Notes: generated by a model not told the origin, from the sequence alone. A stretch of 54,878 nucleotides of DNA from Polyangiaceae bacterium (GCA_016933275.1 JAFGBI010000208.1:1-54878); one strand, 5' to 3'; counted from the stretch's first letter, positions 43,919 through 53,521 are shown. Program-made: numbers and translations.

Positions 43919-46378
43919 TCACTGGGCGAGCGGGGCGGGGACTTCGAGGCTGAGCCCTCCGCGGGGGGCAGCCGCTTCGAAGACCACCCCCCGCCGATCC
44001 GTTACCCCGAGCCGTAAGATCCCGTCCGCCAGGACGAGCGAGAACGGCGCCCGGGCGACGGGGCCGCTCTCTGCGGCCGGAACCACGTAGACGGCCACCG
44101 GATCGGTGGCCACGGGCAGCGGCGGCGCCGCCGCCGCGCAGACAACTGCGACCGCGCCCTCGCGGTCATGCTCCGCACAGCGCTCGAGCGCGATGGCATC
44201 CGCGTGCGCGTCCGCGGCCGGCGTTCGGAGGAGCAGCCATGCCGCGGCGCGCCGCACGAGCGGTGACTCGTCCCCGCTGACGAGACGTCGCGCCACCATG
44301 GGATCGCAGCGCTCACCGAGCAGGGACGCCGCCACCCCGGCATTCGCCCGCACGTAGGCGCGCGGGGCCTCGAGGGCAGAACAGAGCGCGCTCTTCACGT
44401 CTGCCCGCGTCCGCTTCGCGAGCCTGCCGAGCGCACCAGCAGCGTTGCCCGCGACCGCGATGTCGGCATCGGCAAGCGCCGCTGCGATCTGCCGCGCATC
44501 GGCGGCGGTTCCCACCGTGCCCAGCGCCCAAACCGCGTTCGCGCGCACGGCTCCGTCGGGATCGGCCGCGAGGCGTCGGAGGGTCTCGATGCCAGCCGGG
44601 TGGGCCGCAAGCGCCTCCGCTACCTTCGCCCGATCCGGCACCGAATCGGCGGGAGTCCCGAACCCCGCCACCAGCCGGGCTGCCTCCTTCAGCGGCGAAC
44701 GACCCAGGGCCTCGAGTAGCGCGTCGCGCTCCCCTCCCCTCGTTCGCCGCGCCAGCTCGGCAACCCGAACGAGCAACGATGGATCGCGGTTGCGAGACAG
44801 CGCGCCGCCGAGCGCCACGGACAGCGCGACCCGATCCCGCGCCGCCGCGACCTCGAGCTGATCCACCAGCGTCCTGGCAGCGGCCCCGGACGCACACCGA
44901 AAGAGCGCGACCGCCGCCGCCCATCGCGTCGAACCGTCGGCGTCGTCGAGGAGCTCGAGCAGGGCGCGATCCTGCCCCGCCGGTTCGATCTCCCCCAACG
45001 CGGCAACGACCGCGAGACGAAGGGCGAGGTCCTCGTTCTTGCGAACCAGCGGCTCGAGCACGGGGATGGCGCTTGGTGCTCCCGTCCTCCCGAGCAGTCT
45101 CACCAGACGTCGCCGGTCTTCGCGCTGGTGCGTCTTCGCGAGCGCCCGCGCCACCGGCACGACCGCCCGCCCGTCGGGCTGCCGTGGGTCGAGCAGCAGC
45201 CCTGCTGCATCACCGGCGGCGACCCGGGCTGCGGGATCGGGATCCGCCAGGAACTCCAGGACCGTCGGGAGGGCGGACGGATCCCCCGCCCTGCCGAGCG
45301 CGGCGAGCGCCGCCGCCGGCTCCAACACCCCGCGCCTGAGCGCGCCGGTCACGGCCGAGGCGGCATGCGCTCCACCCACCGTGGCGAGCGCCTGCGCGCA
45401 GCCGCGGGCAACATTGGCCGCGGGTTGGCCGCCAAGACAGCGTTCGAGCTCCGGGACCGCTCGGTCCCCCACGCTGCCGAGCAACTCCGCGAGGTCGTCG
45501 CGATCGAGGCCCGGACCAGGCTCATCGAGGGCGGCGACCAGCGCCGCCACGGCGGCGTCGGAACCGAGCGATGCCAGCGCCGCCACGGCGTGACGGCGAA
45601 CCAATCCGTCCTCTTCCGTCTCCAGCGCGGCAACGATGCTCGGAACCGCAGACGTTGCTCGGAGCCGACCGAGTGCAGCGAGGGCCTCTCCGCGCACGGT
45701 CTCGTCGGCATCCTGGATGACGAGCAAGAGGGTGCTGACGGCCCGGTCGTCGCCGAGTTCGCCCAGGGCGCGGACGACCCGCCGCCGGACGGGACCCGCG
45801 GGATCCTGGGCCTTGCCAAGCAGCGGCACGACGGCGCTGCGATCGCCGAGACGAGCCAGTGCATCCACGATGACTTCCCGGATCCTCGGCACCGAATCGT
45901 CGAGGTGCCCCAGGAGAAGCCGCGTCGCCTCGGGGCGTCCCGCGGATCCGAGCGCGCGCGCTGCGGCTTCGCGGACGTCGACATTCGGATCCGCGAGCAC
46001 GCGACCGAGGACGCCGATGGCTCGCTCGTCGGGGACGACCGCCAGCGCCCGAGCTGCCGCGACGCGAAGCCGATCGTCTGGATCGGAGAGCCATGGAACG
46101 AGGATCGGCACCGCCCCGGCTGGCGCGCGCCGGATCGCGACTTCCACGGCCGCCAAGCGCACCTCCGCGTCGGCGTCGACGAGAGCCTGGAGGGCAAGCT
46201 TGGCCGCGATGCCGGCGGGGAGCTCAGCAATGCGTTGCGCCGCCCCTCGCCGTGTCGCAAGATCATCGTCCCGAAGCTGTCGCTCGATTCGATCGATCTG
46301 GTTCGGCCAGACGAAGGCCTGTGCCGAGCCCGCAGCCAGAAACCCGGCGAGGATCCACCCGAGGAGAGGCAAACGCAC
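43919..46378 (-). CDS. Exported HEAT-repeat solenoid protein
   Basis: About 819 residues. A signal peptide (RLPLLGWILAGFLAAGSAQA) is followed by roughly twenty HEAT/PBS-lyase-type repeats of about 31 residues (for example DVREAAARALGSAGRPEATR, VRANAVWALGTVGTAADARQ) and a C-terminal strand-rich segment. It is likely a periplasmic scaffold. The start is uncertain: GTG46378 fits the signal peptide but lacks a ribosome site, while GTG46489 would overlap the upstream gene by 17 bases. It is the last gene of a four-gene operon. Confidence 0.85.
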   Translation of the reverse strand: MRLPLLGWILAGFLAAGSAQAFVWPNQIDRIERQLRDDDLATRRGAAQRIAELPAGIAAKLALQALVDADAEVRLAAVEVAIRRAPAGAVPILVPWLSDPDDRLRVAAARALAVVPDERAIGVLGRVLADPNVDVREAAARALGSAGRPEATRLLLGHLDDSVPRIREVIVDALARLGDRSAVVPLLGKAQDPAGPVRRRVVRALGELGDDRAVSTLLLVIQDADETVRGEALAALGRLRATSAVPSIVAALETEEDGLVRRHAVAALASLGSDAAVAALVAALDEPGPGLDRDDLAELLGSVGDRAVPELERCLGGQPAANVARGCAQALATVGGAHAASAVTGALRRGVLEPAAALAALGRAGDPSALPTVLEFLADPDPAARVAAGDAAGLLLDPRQPDGRAVVPVARALAKTHQREDRRRLVRLLGRTGAPSAIPVLEPLVRKNEDLALRLAVVAALGEIEPAGQDRALLELLDDADGSTRWAAAVALFRCASGAAARTLVDQLEVAAARDRVALSVALGGALSRNRDPSLLVRVAELARRTRGGERDALLEALGRSPLKEAARLVAGFGTPADSVPDRAKVAEALAAHPAGIETLRRLAADPDGAVRANAVWALGTVGTAADARQIAAALADADIAVAGNAAGALGRLAKRTRADVKSALCSALEAPRAYVRANAGVAASLLGERCDPMVARRLVSGDESPLVRRAAAWLLLRTPAADAHADAIALERCAEHDREGAVAVVCAAAAPPLPVATDPVAVYVVPAAESGPVARAPFSLVLADGILRLGVTDRRGVVFEAAAPRGGLSLEVPAPLAQ

Positions 46379-46472
46379 GAGCCGAACCGTAGCAGGACGG
46401 GCAGCGGGGAGGAAAGCCGAAGCCAGCACCCCAGCCTCGGCTCGCGAACCGGGCGCCGGGAGATCTGCCGGG

Positions 46473-48683
46473 TCAGGTGAGACCGCCACGTCGCCGCGCG
46501 AACCAGTACAGGCCGAGCAGCGTCGCCGCCGCCGCCGACCAGATCCACGCGGGCAGCCAGGGCGCCACATGACGCTCGGCAGCGACCCTGACGTTCGTGG
46601 GCTGGGGCAAGCCACGGACCCCGTCGAGCCCGACCGCCACCCCTCGCGTGGCCTCGGCGATGCGGCGGAGGCGAGCGACGTCCGGACGAACGTCGGCAAA
46701 GGTGCCCCCCGCCCGCTCGCACGCAAACTCGAAGCGCATCGGCGGTGACGCCCCGACCCGGGCGCGAGCGACGTACCCGCCGGGACCGAGCGGCGGTATC
46801 GGCACCGCTACGGTCCCGGTCTTCGCCCCCTCGGCTCGCACCGTGCGCGAGTCACTCGCCGCCGTTCCCAGCTGGTCCACGCTCACCTCGACGGCGCCGG
46901 ACATGCCCGGCGCCGAAACCACCTCGAGCGACATCGGCTCGTCGGCGATGCACGGTTTGGCGAGCCGAATCCGAGCGGGCTCATAGCGTGGGTCGCGCAT
47001 CAACCATCCCAGCAGCCCGTCCCATGCCGCACCGTAGCTCCGTCCGCCGACGTCGGAGGCGAGCTTCCCGAAGCCGAGGCGGTGGGTCCCGTCGACGGCG
47101 AGCGCAATCGCGCGTCCGTCCCCCGCCTCGCCGAGCGCGAGCACGGGCATCGGCGCCTTCGCGGCGCTGAGCAAGGGGTGCTCCCAGAGCACCATCGCCT
47201 GCGACCGTGCCGGACCGAGCAGGTTGGCTCCCGGCAGACTCGGCAGCTCGTCCCCGAGCAGGTCGCGCAGCGCGCGCAGGATCGGAGTGGTCCGACCCGC
47301 CGTCGAGTAGCGCGGCACGAAGTCGGTCGCATCAAAGTACTGCCGCGCCTCCGGCAAGGTGACGGGGAGCACTCGCTCGAGTTCGGTGCCCGCGTACTGT
47401 CCGCCGCTGAAGGCAGAGGGCCCGCCGACCATGATGAGGCCGCCGCCGGTCTCCACGTATCGCGCGAGCGTGGACAGGTGCCGCGCGAGCTTGCTGGTGA
47501 CCGCGTCGATGTCCTGCAGGATGACGGCGTCGAAGCTCGGTAGGTGCTGGGTGAACAGCTCGTCGACCGGAAACGGAATCAGCGCCAGCTCCGACTCGTC
47601 GGCCTGCGTGTCGTCGAAGTCTGACCGAAGGATGAAGAACGCGACCAGATCGACGGACTCATCGCCCTTGAGCCACATCCGAAGCGCTCGGGCATCGTAG
47701 CTCGGCCGCCCCGCGACGTGCAGCAGCCGGATGCGATCGCGGGCCACGTCGAAGGCGATGTACCTTCGATTGTTGTCGGAGATCGTGTCACCGTGAGGCG
47801 GATCGAGCGCGACCTCGAGGACCCGAGCCCCGGCGCGCTCGAGCGCGATCGACAACGCGACCTCGACTGGTTCCGAGGTGGGCTCTGCCCGGCCGCTGGC
47901 AAGCTCCACGGGGTCCGCGCCGAGACGCAGCTCCCGCACACGCACGGGGATGGTGCCACACCGGAGACCACCCACGCATGCGACCTCGACGCGGAGCTCG
48001 AACGGTTGGTGCGCGACCACGGCTCCCGCGGTGTCGACGCGGAGGATACTCGAGTCGGCAGGCGTTTCGTGGGTGATCGCAACGGTGTGGATGGGCACGT
48101 CGAGGCCACCGAGGATCGTGGACAACGGCTCGCCCTCGAGGTCCTCCCCGGGGCGAGTCAACCGCCCATCGGAGACGACCACGATGGCCTGAGGCCGCTC
48201 CACGCTCTGGTCCCCGAGGTGCCGGATGGCGGTGACGAGATCACTGTCGAGCATCCGCGGCGAACGGGCGGCCCCCGTCTCGGCAGCCGCCGTGAAGGGC
48301 TCGAGCCTGTCGTCACCGAATTCCAGCAGTGTTAGCCGAGCCGAATCGAAGTGCTCGCGCAACGCAGCCACGGCCTCGAGGGCTGCGTCGCGCCGGCTCG
48401 TCTCGCCCGCCAAGGGAAGCAGCAGCCGCCGGGACCCATCGACCAACACCACCACCCGCGCTCCCACGACCGAGCCATGGGTCTCGATCGAGACCGGCCG
48501 CAGCACGGCGCCACCGAGGGTCAGCGTGGCGAGCATCCCGATGATCGCTACCCATCCCCTGCGCCGGTCCAGCCGACCGAGCTCCCACGAGAGGACCGCC
48601 AGCGACAGCACCCCAACCGCCACCACGACCACCACCCAGGCCGTGGTCAGATCCTCGGAGAGGGCCCAGGTTCGTGCGCTCAT
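46473..48683 (-). CDS. VWA/GATase-like membrane protein (BatA-related)
   Basis: 736 residues. Two N-terminal transmembrane helices (about 12-60) precede a von Willebrand A-like domain (VVVLVDGSRR, IVVVSDGRLTRPG). The MIDAS motif is incomplete, reading DGSRR rather than DxSxS. A class I glutamine amidotransferase-like segment follows (YVETGGGLIMVGGPSAFSGG), then beta domains and a C-terminal helix (PAWIWSAAAATLLGLYWFARR). This is the layout of large membrane proteins found with MoxR/BatA gene clusters. Start ATG48683 overlaps the DUF4159 gene by 4 bases. MoxR and DUF58 genes are not in the window. Confidence 0.82.
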   Translation of the reverse strand: MSARTWALSEDLTTAWVVVVVAVGVLSLAVLSWELGRLDRRRGWVAIIGMLATLTLGGAVLRPVSIETHGSVVGARVVVLVDGSRRLLLPLAGETSRRDAALEAVAALREHFDSARLTLLEFGDDRLEPFTAAAETGAARSPRMLDSDLVTAIRHLGDQSVERPQAIVVVSDGRLTRPGEDLEGEPLSTILGGLDVPIHTVAITHETPADSSILRVDTAGAVVAHQPFELRVEVACVGGLRCGTIPVRVRELRLGADPVELASGRAEPTSEPVEVALSIALERAGARVLEVALDPPHGDTISDNNRRYIAFDVARDRIRLLHVAGRPSYDARALRMWLKGDESVDLVAFFILRSDFDDTQADESELALIPFPVDELFTQHLPSFDAVILQDIDAVTSKLARHLSTLARYVETGGGLIMVGGPSAFSGGQYAGTELERVLPVTLPEARQYFDATDFVPRYSTAGRTTPILRALRDLLGDELPSLPGANLLGPARSQAMVLWEHPLLSAAKAPMPVLALGEAGDGRAIALAVDGTHRLGFGKLASDVGGRSYGAAWDGLLGWLMRDPRYEPARIRLAKPCIADEPMSLEVVSAPGMSGAVEVSVDQLGTAASDSRTVRAEGAKTGTVAVPIPPLGPGGYVARARVGASPPMRFEFACERAGGTFADVRPDVARLRRIAEATRGVAVGLDGVRGLPQPTNVRVAAERHVAPWLPAWIWSAAAATLLGLYWFARRRGGLT

Positions 48684-49447
48684 GGCCGAGACCGCGCACG
48701 GCGACGCATCAGCCACGAGGCATGAACCAGGTCATCCTTGTAGTCGGAGCAGAGCAGATACATCGCGATGTTCACCGCGAAGCGCACTGCCCGTTCGCGT
48801 TGGCCGTAGCCACCGGGAACGACCGCCAGCGCCCAGTCATCGGCGCGGCTACGCGCCAACGCCCCGAGCAGATCGTGGGCGAGCAGCAGGACTTGCGCGT
48901 TCTTCCCGCGCCTGACCGCATCGATCGTCGGCGGGCCCACCACCCGCCCGATGGGCCGATCGAGCAGGTAATAGGAGTGGTAAAGGACGTGGCTCGGCTC
49001 GAGCTTCACGACCGGGTGCTCCGGTAGGATGCGTCCCAGCTCGCGACGCACGGATCTCTGGAAGACGCCGCGCTCCGGCTCGAGGTCGTCCACCACCATC
49101 ATGCCACCGAGCGTGAGGAACGTGCGGAGGCCTCTGATCTCGGAGGGAGATAGCTCGGGGAATTCCCTCGTCCCCGCCCAGATCACGAACGGCTCGGCAA
49201 GCAACGCCGCCTCGTCAGCGCGCACGATCGGCGAGGACGCATTGCCCGGAGCGTTGGTGCGCCGGACAAGCTCGAAGGTCCAGTGAGAGGGCGCGGTCGC
49301 CCGCGGTCCTGTGAGCGGTTCCCCTCCGACCCCGAGCAGCCTCGGATGGAAGGCTCCCGCATCGCCGAATGCGAGGAGCGGGCCGCCAGTCAGCGCGCCC
49401 GCGATGCCGAGGAGGGCGCCCCGCCGGCTGATCGCGGGCGCGCTCAT
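48680..49447 (-). CDS. DUF4159-domain exported protein
   Basis: 255 residues. The N-terminus SRRGALLGIAGALTGGPLLA looks like a Tat-type signal. The body matches DUF4159 (FELVRRTNAPG near the start; LRTFLTLGGMMVVDD; LEPSHVLYHSYYLLDRP; YGQRERAVRFAVNIAMYLLC), a GATase-like fold that occurs beside BatA/VWA proteins. It starts at the ATG sharing one base with the upstream TGA and overlaps the VWA gene. Function is unknown beyond the operon context. Confidence 0.82.
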   Translation of the reverse strand: MSAPAISRRGALLGIAGALTGGPLLAFGDAGAFHPRLLGVGGEPLTGPRATAPSHWTFELVRRTNAPGNASSPIVRADEAALLAEPFVIWAGTREFPELSPSEIRGLRTFLTLGGMMVVDDLEPERGVFQRSVRRELGRILPEHPVVKLEPSHVLYHSYYLLDRPIGRVVGPPTIDAVRRGKNAQVLLLAHDLLGALARSRADDWALAVVPGGYGQRERAVRFAVNIAMYLLCSDYKDDLVHASWLMRRRARSRP

Positions 49448-50109
49448 CAGTCGACACCCTCCACCCGCCAGGCACCGTCCTCGCGCCGCAATCGAACGAC
49501 GTGGCCCCCCGGCAGCGCGACCGACGCTTCGTCCTCGTCAGTCTTCACGTCGAGCGTCTCGGGGTCCTCGAGCCCCTCCACCAGGGTGTCCAGGTCGCGT
49601 TCGATGGAGGCGCGGGTTTCGTTGGAGAGCAGGCGGTACAACGCCGCGTAGCTGCGGCGCGCGAGCGCCACCCGGAGCGCCCCCAGCGCGGCCTCCGGGG
49701 TGCTCGCGCGGGTGGGGAGTACGTCGGCGAGCTCGATCCTGAACTCCCCGTCCTCGACCGAAAGCTCGGCGCGTTCACCGTCGGAGAAACGCACGACGGC
49801 TTCCGTCTCCACGGCAAGCTCGCCCGCGGCGAGCTCCTGCCCCATCCCCGCGAGCTCATCACGGGAGCCATCGACCAAGCGCTGGGTCCCTTCTCGACCG
49901 TGAGCGCGCTGGGCTTCGCTCGTCATGAGCTCGTAGATGGCGTCAGCGTCCCCTTGCTTGGCGGCAGCCGCGAACTGGCGAGTGGCTGCCTCGGGGGTCG
50001 GGGTCGGGGACGACGCACAACCCAAGAGGAGCCCGGCGGTCAACACGACCCACCCGCCGCGGTCCCCCCTCGCCCGAGCCGATGCTGAGCTCCGTTCGAT
50101 CTCAGGCAT
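49447..50109 (-). CDS. Lipoprotein, first gene of the HEAT/VWA operon
   Basis: 220 residues with a lipobox (VVLTAGLLLGC). The mature part has two similar halves that look like NTF2/DUF4878-type cone folds (ATRQFAAAAKQGDADAIYEL; ALGALRVALARRSYAALYRL), each followed by acidic strands. It may bind a small ligand or peptidoglycan-associated partner at the membrane. Start ATG50109 is preferred over 50193 because it leaves a normal lipoprotein signal. It is coupled to the DUF4159 gene by a TGATG overlap. Confidence 0.75.
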   Translation of the reverse strand: MPEIERSSASARARGDRGGWVVLTAGLLLGCASSPTPTPEAATRQFAAAAKQGDADAIYELMTSEAQRAHGREGTQRLVDGSRDELAGMGQELAAGELAVETEAVVRFSDGERAELSVEDGEFRIELADVLPTRASTPEAALGALRVALARRSYAALYRLLSNETRASIERDLDTLVEGLEDPETLDVKTDEDEASVALPGGHVVRLRREDGAWRVEGVD

Positions 50110-50256
50110 ACCGAGCAGAACTAGCGAAACCGAAGCCCCTTGGCTACTGTCGACCACCATGTTCGCCGAAAATTCTCCAAAGATGCGGGGCAACTACCGG
50201 TGGCTGGGCGCGCCGGCTGCGTCCATCACCACGCGAACGGTGAGCATCGAGTCCCG

Positions 50257-50490
50257 ATGACCGTGACCCGGCACCCTAACGAACGCCGCCTCGACACGCT
50301 CCTGATCGGAGCCGCCGCCGGCGTGATCGCGGGGATCGCGGCGAGCGTCCTCGATGCCCCAGGGTTGGGCGCGCCCCTGACGGTGGGTTCCCTGCTCGCT
50401 CTCATCTATGCGGTCCACGCGTACGGACGCTCGGGCCCGGATCGTCAACGGCACCGCCGCCGGCGACGATCACCGCCGACCTCCGATTGA
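50257..50490 (+). CDS. Small hydrophobic membrane protein
   Basis: 77 residues. Two short transmembrane helices (LLIGAAAGVIAGIAASVLD and LTVGSLLALIYAVHAYG) are separated by a Pro/Gly turn, and the C-terminus is very basic. No family is recognised. The start codon is well placed relative to the hydrophobic region, but there is no strong ribosome site, so the call rests on the protein's membrane-like composition. Confidence 0.5.
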   Translation: MTVTRHPNERRLDTLLIGAAAGVIAGIAASVLDAPGLGAPLTVGSLLALIYAVHAYGRSGPDRQRHRRRRRSPPTSD

Positions 50491-50522
50491 TGGTGCAGTT
50501 CCGAGACCGAACGCGATCGAGC

Positions 50523-51725
50523 TCAGGTTTCCGAACGGAGAACCGCGATCGCGATCCCCTTGCCCAGCGCGGGTGCAGCCTTCGCGGCGACCCCCCAGCG
50601 GCGACCCGTAAGATCGATGACCTCCGCCACGGGTGCGGGGCCCGTGAGCTTGGCAGGGAGATCGAGCTGGGCGACGGCCTGGATGTTCACCTCGGGCGTC
50701 TCCCATCCGTAGACGTCCTTGCCGGCGAGGAGGACAACGTAGATCAGGGGCTCGTTCTTGCCCTTCGCCAGGCTCTGCAGCACGTCACCGCGGACGGCGT
50801 TCTGGAGCCGCTTGGCGTATGCAGACCATGACCAGCCGGTAACGTACAGCGCTCTGACCTGGCCGCCGTACGTCACGGGGTTCGCCGCCACCCACTGCCC
50901 ATCGGGGCGATTCGCGAGCCCAGCTGCCTCCGGCATCGAACCAGTGGTCTCGATGTAGCTGCCCGTCAACGCCTCCTTGAGGTCGGGGAAGGAAGGGAAA
51001 AGCCCCTTGCCGACCATCAGATCCTGATCCTGATCGTTCCTCAGCACCGTCCCCTGGACGTCGGCGAGGGCGAAGAACGTGCTCTTCGCCACTCGGAGGT
51101 CCTGGACCTTGGCGCGCGTGGAAAGGAGCGCGGCACGGACGGCCGAGGCTTCGGGGGTGGTCGGGCTCGCCGTGGCCACCGCCGGGGGGAGCCCGCTGGC
51201 GGCATCACCCGACGGGGCCACCGTGGAGGCCGAGAGCGCGACCTGGGCGGACGGCGCCACTGCAGCGGCGGACGGAGCCGCAGAGGCTACCGCCGGCGCC
51301 ACCGATGGTGTGGGCGGCGGCGCCACCGATGGTGCAGCCACTGCCGCGACCGCCCCCGAGGGGGGGGCGCCCGCCGCCGACGAGGGCACACCCGAGGGCG
51401 GTGGTGCCGACCCGCTCGGGGCACCAGACCCCGCGGTGGTTGGCTCGACGGGAGCCGCTGGTGCGGTCGCCGGGGTGTTCCAGAGCGCAACCATCAGCTT
51501 TGCCCCTTCGGGCAGACCGGTTCGGACCTCCTCCACGTCCTTGGCGGAGACCTCGACCAACTTGGTAACGTGCTCCTTGGCGGCCTCGGCGCTCACCTTT
51601 CCAGGATCGGAGCAGGCAATGCTCAAGGAGCCAGCGATCCCGATGGCGATCGCAGGGGCGACCCATCCTCGACCAGTGAAGAACCTGGCGAACGCGACCA
51701 AACTCTGCTGCATGGCTCCGAGCAT
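50523..51725 (-). CDS. Lipoprotein with Cache-like sensory domain
   Basis: 400 residues. The signal and lipobox read APAIAIGIAGSLSIAC. Residues about 80-195 are Ala/Pro/Ser-rich. Residues about 200-320 resemble a single Cache/PAS-like periplasmic domain (FFALADVQGTVLRNDQDQDL; WVAANPVTYGGQVRALYVTG). A further 70-residue strand-rich end follows. Cache domains sense small molecules, but there is no membrane-spanning output domain here, so it would act through a partner. It is divergent from the EAL gene. Confidence 0.72.
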   Translation of the reverse strand: MLGAMQQSLVAFARFFTGRGWVAPAIAIGIAGSLSIACSDPGKVSAEAAKEHVTKLVEVSAKDVEEVRTGLPEGAKLMVALWNTPATAPAAPVEPTTAGSGAPSGSAPPPSGVPSSAAGAPPSGAVAAVAAPSVAPPPTPSVAPAVASAAPSAAAVAPSAQVALSASTVAPSGDAASGLPPAVATASPTTPEASAVRAALLSTRAKVQDLRVAKSTFFALADVQGTVLRNDQDQDLMVGKGLFPSFPDLKEALTGSYIETTGSMPEAAGLANRPDGQWVAANPVTYGGQVRALYVTGWSWSAYAKRLQNAVRGDVLQSLAKGKNEPLIYVVLLAGKDVYGWETPEVNIQAVAQLDLPAKLTGPAPVAEVIDLTGRRWGVAAKAAPALGKGIAIAVLRSET

Positions 51726-52056
51726 CCTCTCTCCCGGATCAAGATCGGGATCCTTTGGCGTGGCTTCCTGGACCGCTTGGCCCCTGAGGTGGCACCGGGC
51801 GGGAGCCTAGAGCGACTCAGCTTGGGCCGCCAGGCAAGCCTCGCTTGGCGACAAAACCAGCGACTCTCGCGCTGATCTGCGCACCCGTCGCCTCGGTCGG
51901 CCCCCTGAGTCCCGGACCACGAGACGGCGGAGCGGTGGACGACGACGAGGAGCGCAGCGCAAACCACGACCGTGGCGGAAAGCGTCAGGTGTCAGGACAA
52001 CCGGTGATGGTAGATTGGTGGCTGGCGAAGTGGCAGAGCTCCCTGAGTAGACTGGC
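51726..52056. other. Divergent intergenic region
   Basis: About 330 bases between the Cache-like lipoprotein and the EAL protein. Nothing recognisable was seen apart from a CTAGAGCG tract at 51807 that shares only a few bases with the dispersed elements. Confidence 0.4.
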
Positions 52057-52905
52057 TTGTCCTCCAAGACCACCGTCCCCGTTCCTCGCCGGCCCGTCGC
52101 GGATGCTCCCACCGTCGTGCCGGAGCCACCTCGGCCGGCGGCGCGCGATTCGTTCGTCGCGCTCAGGGCCATCGTGGACGTCGAGGATCTGAGCGTGGTG
52201 TTCCAGCCGATCGTCAGGCTCGAGTCGGGGACGGTCTTCGCCTACGAGGCGCTGGTTCGTTGTCGTTCGGCCACGATCCAATCACCTCCGGCGCTCTTCG
52301 AAGCGGCGATGGCGGCCAACTGCGTGGGGCGTCTCGGGCGTACGATCCGGGAGATCGCGATCCCCTTGTCCTCCGGGCGACGGATCTTCGTCAACGCGCA
52401 CCCCCAGGAGCTGAACGAGAGCTGGCTCATCCGACCCGACGACCCGCTCTTCAGTCACGACGAGGAGGTCTTCCTGGAGATCACCGAGTCCGTACCCCTA
52501 TCCCATTTCGAGCGCTGCCTCGATGTCCTGCGCGAGATCCGCGGACGCGGTGGGGTCCACCTGGTCGTCGATGATCTCGGTGCCGGATACTCGAATCTGA
52601 AGACCATCGCCGATCTCGAACCGAAGGTGGTGAAGCTCGATCGCGAGCTCATCTGCGGCCTGGATCGCTCTCGGCGCCAACGCCAGCTGGTGTCCGGGGT
52701 GGTATCCCTCTGCCGCGACCTCGACGTCCTGGTCGTCGCCGAGGGGATCGAGACCCACGACGAGTACCTCGCGGTGGTCGACACCGGTGCCCACTTCGGA
52801 CAGGGATATCTCTTTGCACGCCCCTGTTTCCCCATGCCCGTGGTCACCTGGCCCCCGCAATCCGCCACCCCGGTTCCCGAACGCCGCGCGGGGCAACGTA
52901 GATAG
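52057..52905 (+). CDS. EAL-domain cyclic-di-GMP phosphodiesterase
   Basis: 282 residues. A short Pro-rich N-terminus leads to a single EAL domain. Key residues are present: YEALVR (EAL), VNAHP, LEITES, VDDLGAGYSNL (DD pair), VKLDREL, VAEGIET, and GQGYLFARP (Gln). It is therefore probably an active phosphodiesterase that turns c-di-GMP into pGpG. There is no sensory or GGDEF domain and no membrane helix. The start is TTG, since an in-frame TAG lies just upstream. Confidence 0.88.
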   Translation: MSSKTTVPVPRRPVADAPTVVPEPPRPAARDSFVALRAIVDVEDLSVVFQPIVRLESGTVFAYEALVRCRSATIQSPPALFEAAMAANCVGRLGRTIREIAIPLSSGRRIFVNAHPQELNESWLIRPDDPLFSHDEEVFLEITESVPLSHFERCLDVLREIRGRGGVHLVVDDLGAGYSNLKTIADLEPKVVKLDRELICGLDRSRRQRQLVSGVVSLCRDLDVLVVAEGIETHDEYLAVVDTGAHFGQGYLFARPCFPMPVVTWPPQSATPVPERRAGQRR

Positions 52906-52914
52906 CGCCCGGCC

Positions 52915-53383
52915 CTAGAACTCAACGACCCCGAGGGAAAAGTACGACCCGGAGAAGCATCGAGCCAAAGCCCACTCGACGTAGACGTCGAACGAGGCCG
53001 CCGGAGTCGGATGTGCAACGCCAAGCCGGCGACCGCGGCAACCATAGATTTCGAGGGGCAGCATCAGCGCAGCGCATGGTCGCCAGCACACGCCAGGCAG
53101 GCCCCACCAGTCTGGGATCTGACTCGCTCTGGCCCACGACGAGATCCAGGTCACCGTCTCTGTCGAGATCGCCGAGCATCGACGTCTGTGGACACTCGGA
53201 GATGAGGACGCTATGCTGGATCAGGTTTCTAGCACCGTCGTTGATGAACACCACGGTCTGTCTTGGACCGATGAAAGACGCCACCGCATCCAGAGCCAGG
53301 TGGCCGTTCACTTCGCCCAGCGCGAGCCGCTGCGAGGAGTCCCAGAGGCGGTCAGAAGGGCTGGAGTAGGGGGTGTAGGTGTC
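52915..53383 (-). pseudogene. Decayed C-terminal remnant of an FG-GAP/VCBS-repeat protein
   Basis: Downstream of an in-frame TAG (53384-53386), one frame reads LALGEVNGHLALDAVASF, VVFINDGARN and GDLDRDGDLDLVVGQSES, the signature of calcium-binding FG-GAP/VCBS repeats. After about 53115 the sense continues better in another frame, ending SFDVYVEWALARCFSGSYF and a stop at 52915. It lacks a start, signal and upstream repeats, and contains at least one frameshift. It is probably debris of a secreted adhesin-like protein next to the CE15 gene. Confidence 0.6.
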
Positions 53384-53482
53384 CTAACGCCCTGTTCCTT
53401 CACCGACGATGGGGCCTTCAATCCGACGGTGACCACTTGGCGACCACTTCCTTGGTCTGGGTTGGCAGGAGGCTATTACAGC

Positions 53483-53521
53483 GGCGACGAGCCGCCGCGC
53501 GGGGCGCCCCGCGCGGTCGCC
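53483..53521. terminator. Strong GC hairpin, possible terminator
   Basis: A perfect 22-base palindrome (CCGCGCGGGGC / GCCCCGCGCGG, 53495-53516) is extended by GGCGAC/GTCGCC arms. It lies about 35 bases past the stop of the CE15 gene on the minus strand. There is no T-tract, so classic Rho-independent termination is uncertain; it may protect the mRNA 3' end. Confidence 0.45.

Noticed and set aside
45128..46480. Plus-strand frame of 450 codons opposite the HEAT gene
   Set aside because: The HEAT repeats on the minus strand are unambiguous; this is their shadow.
51804..51825. CTAGAGCGACTCAG tract as another dispersed-element copy
   Set aside because: Only the first seven bases match, and no hairpin or tail sequence follows.
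51845..52192. Possible small gene before the EAL gene
   Set aside because: It would start at TTG without a ribosome site and overlap the EAL coding region out of frame.
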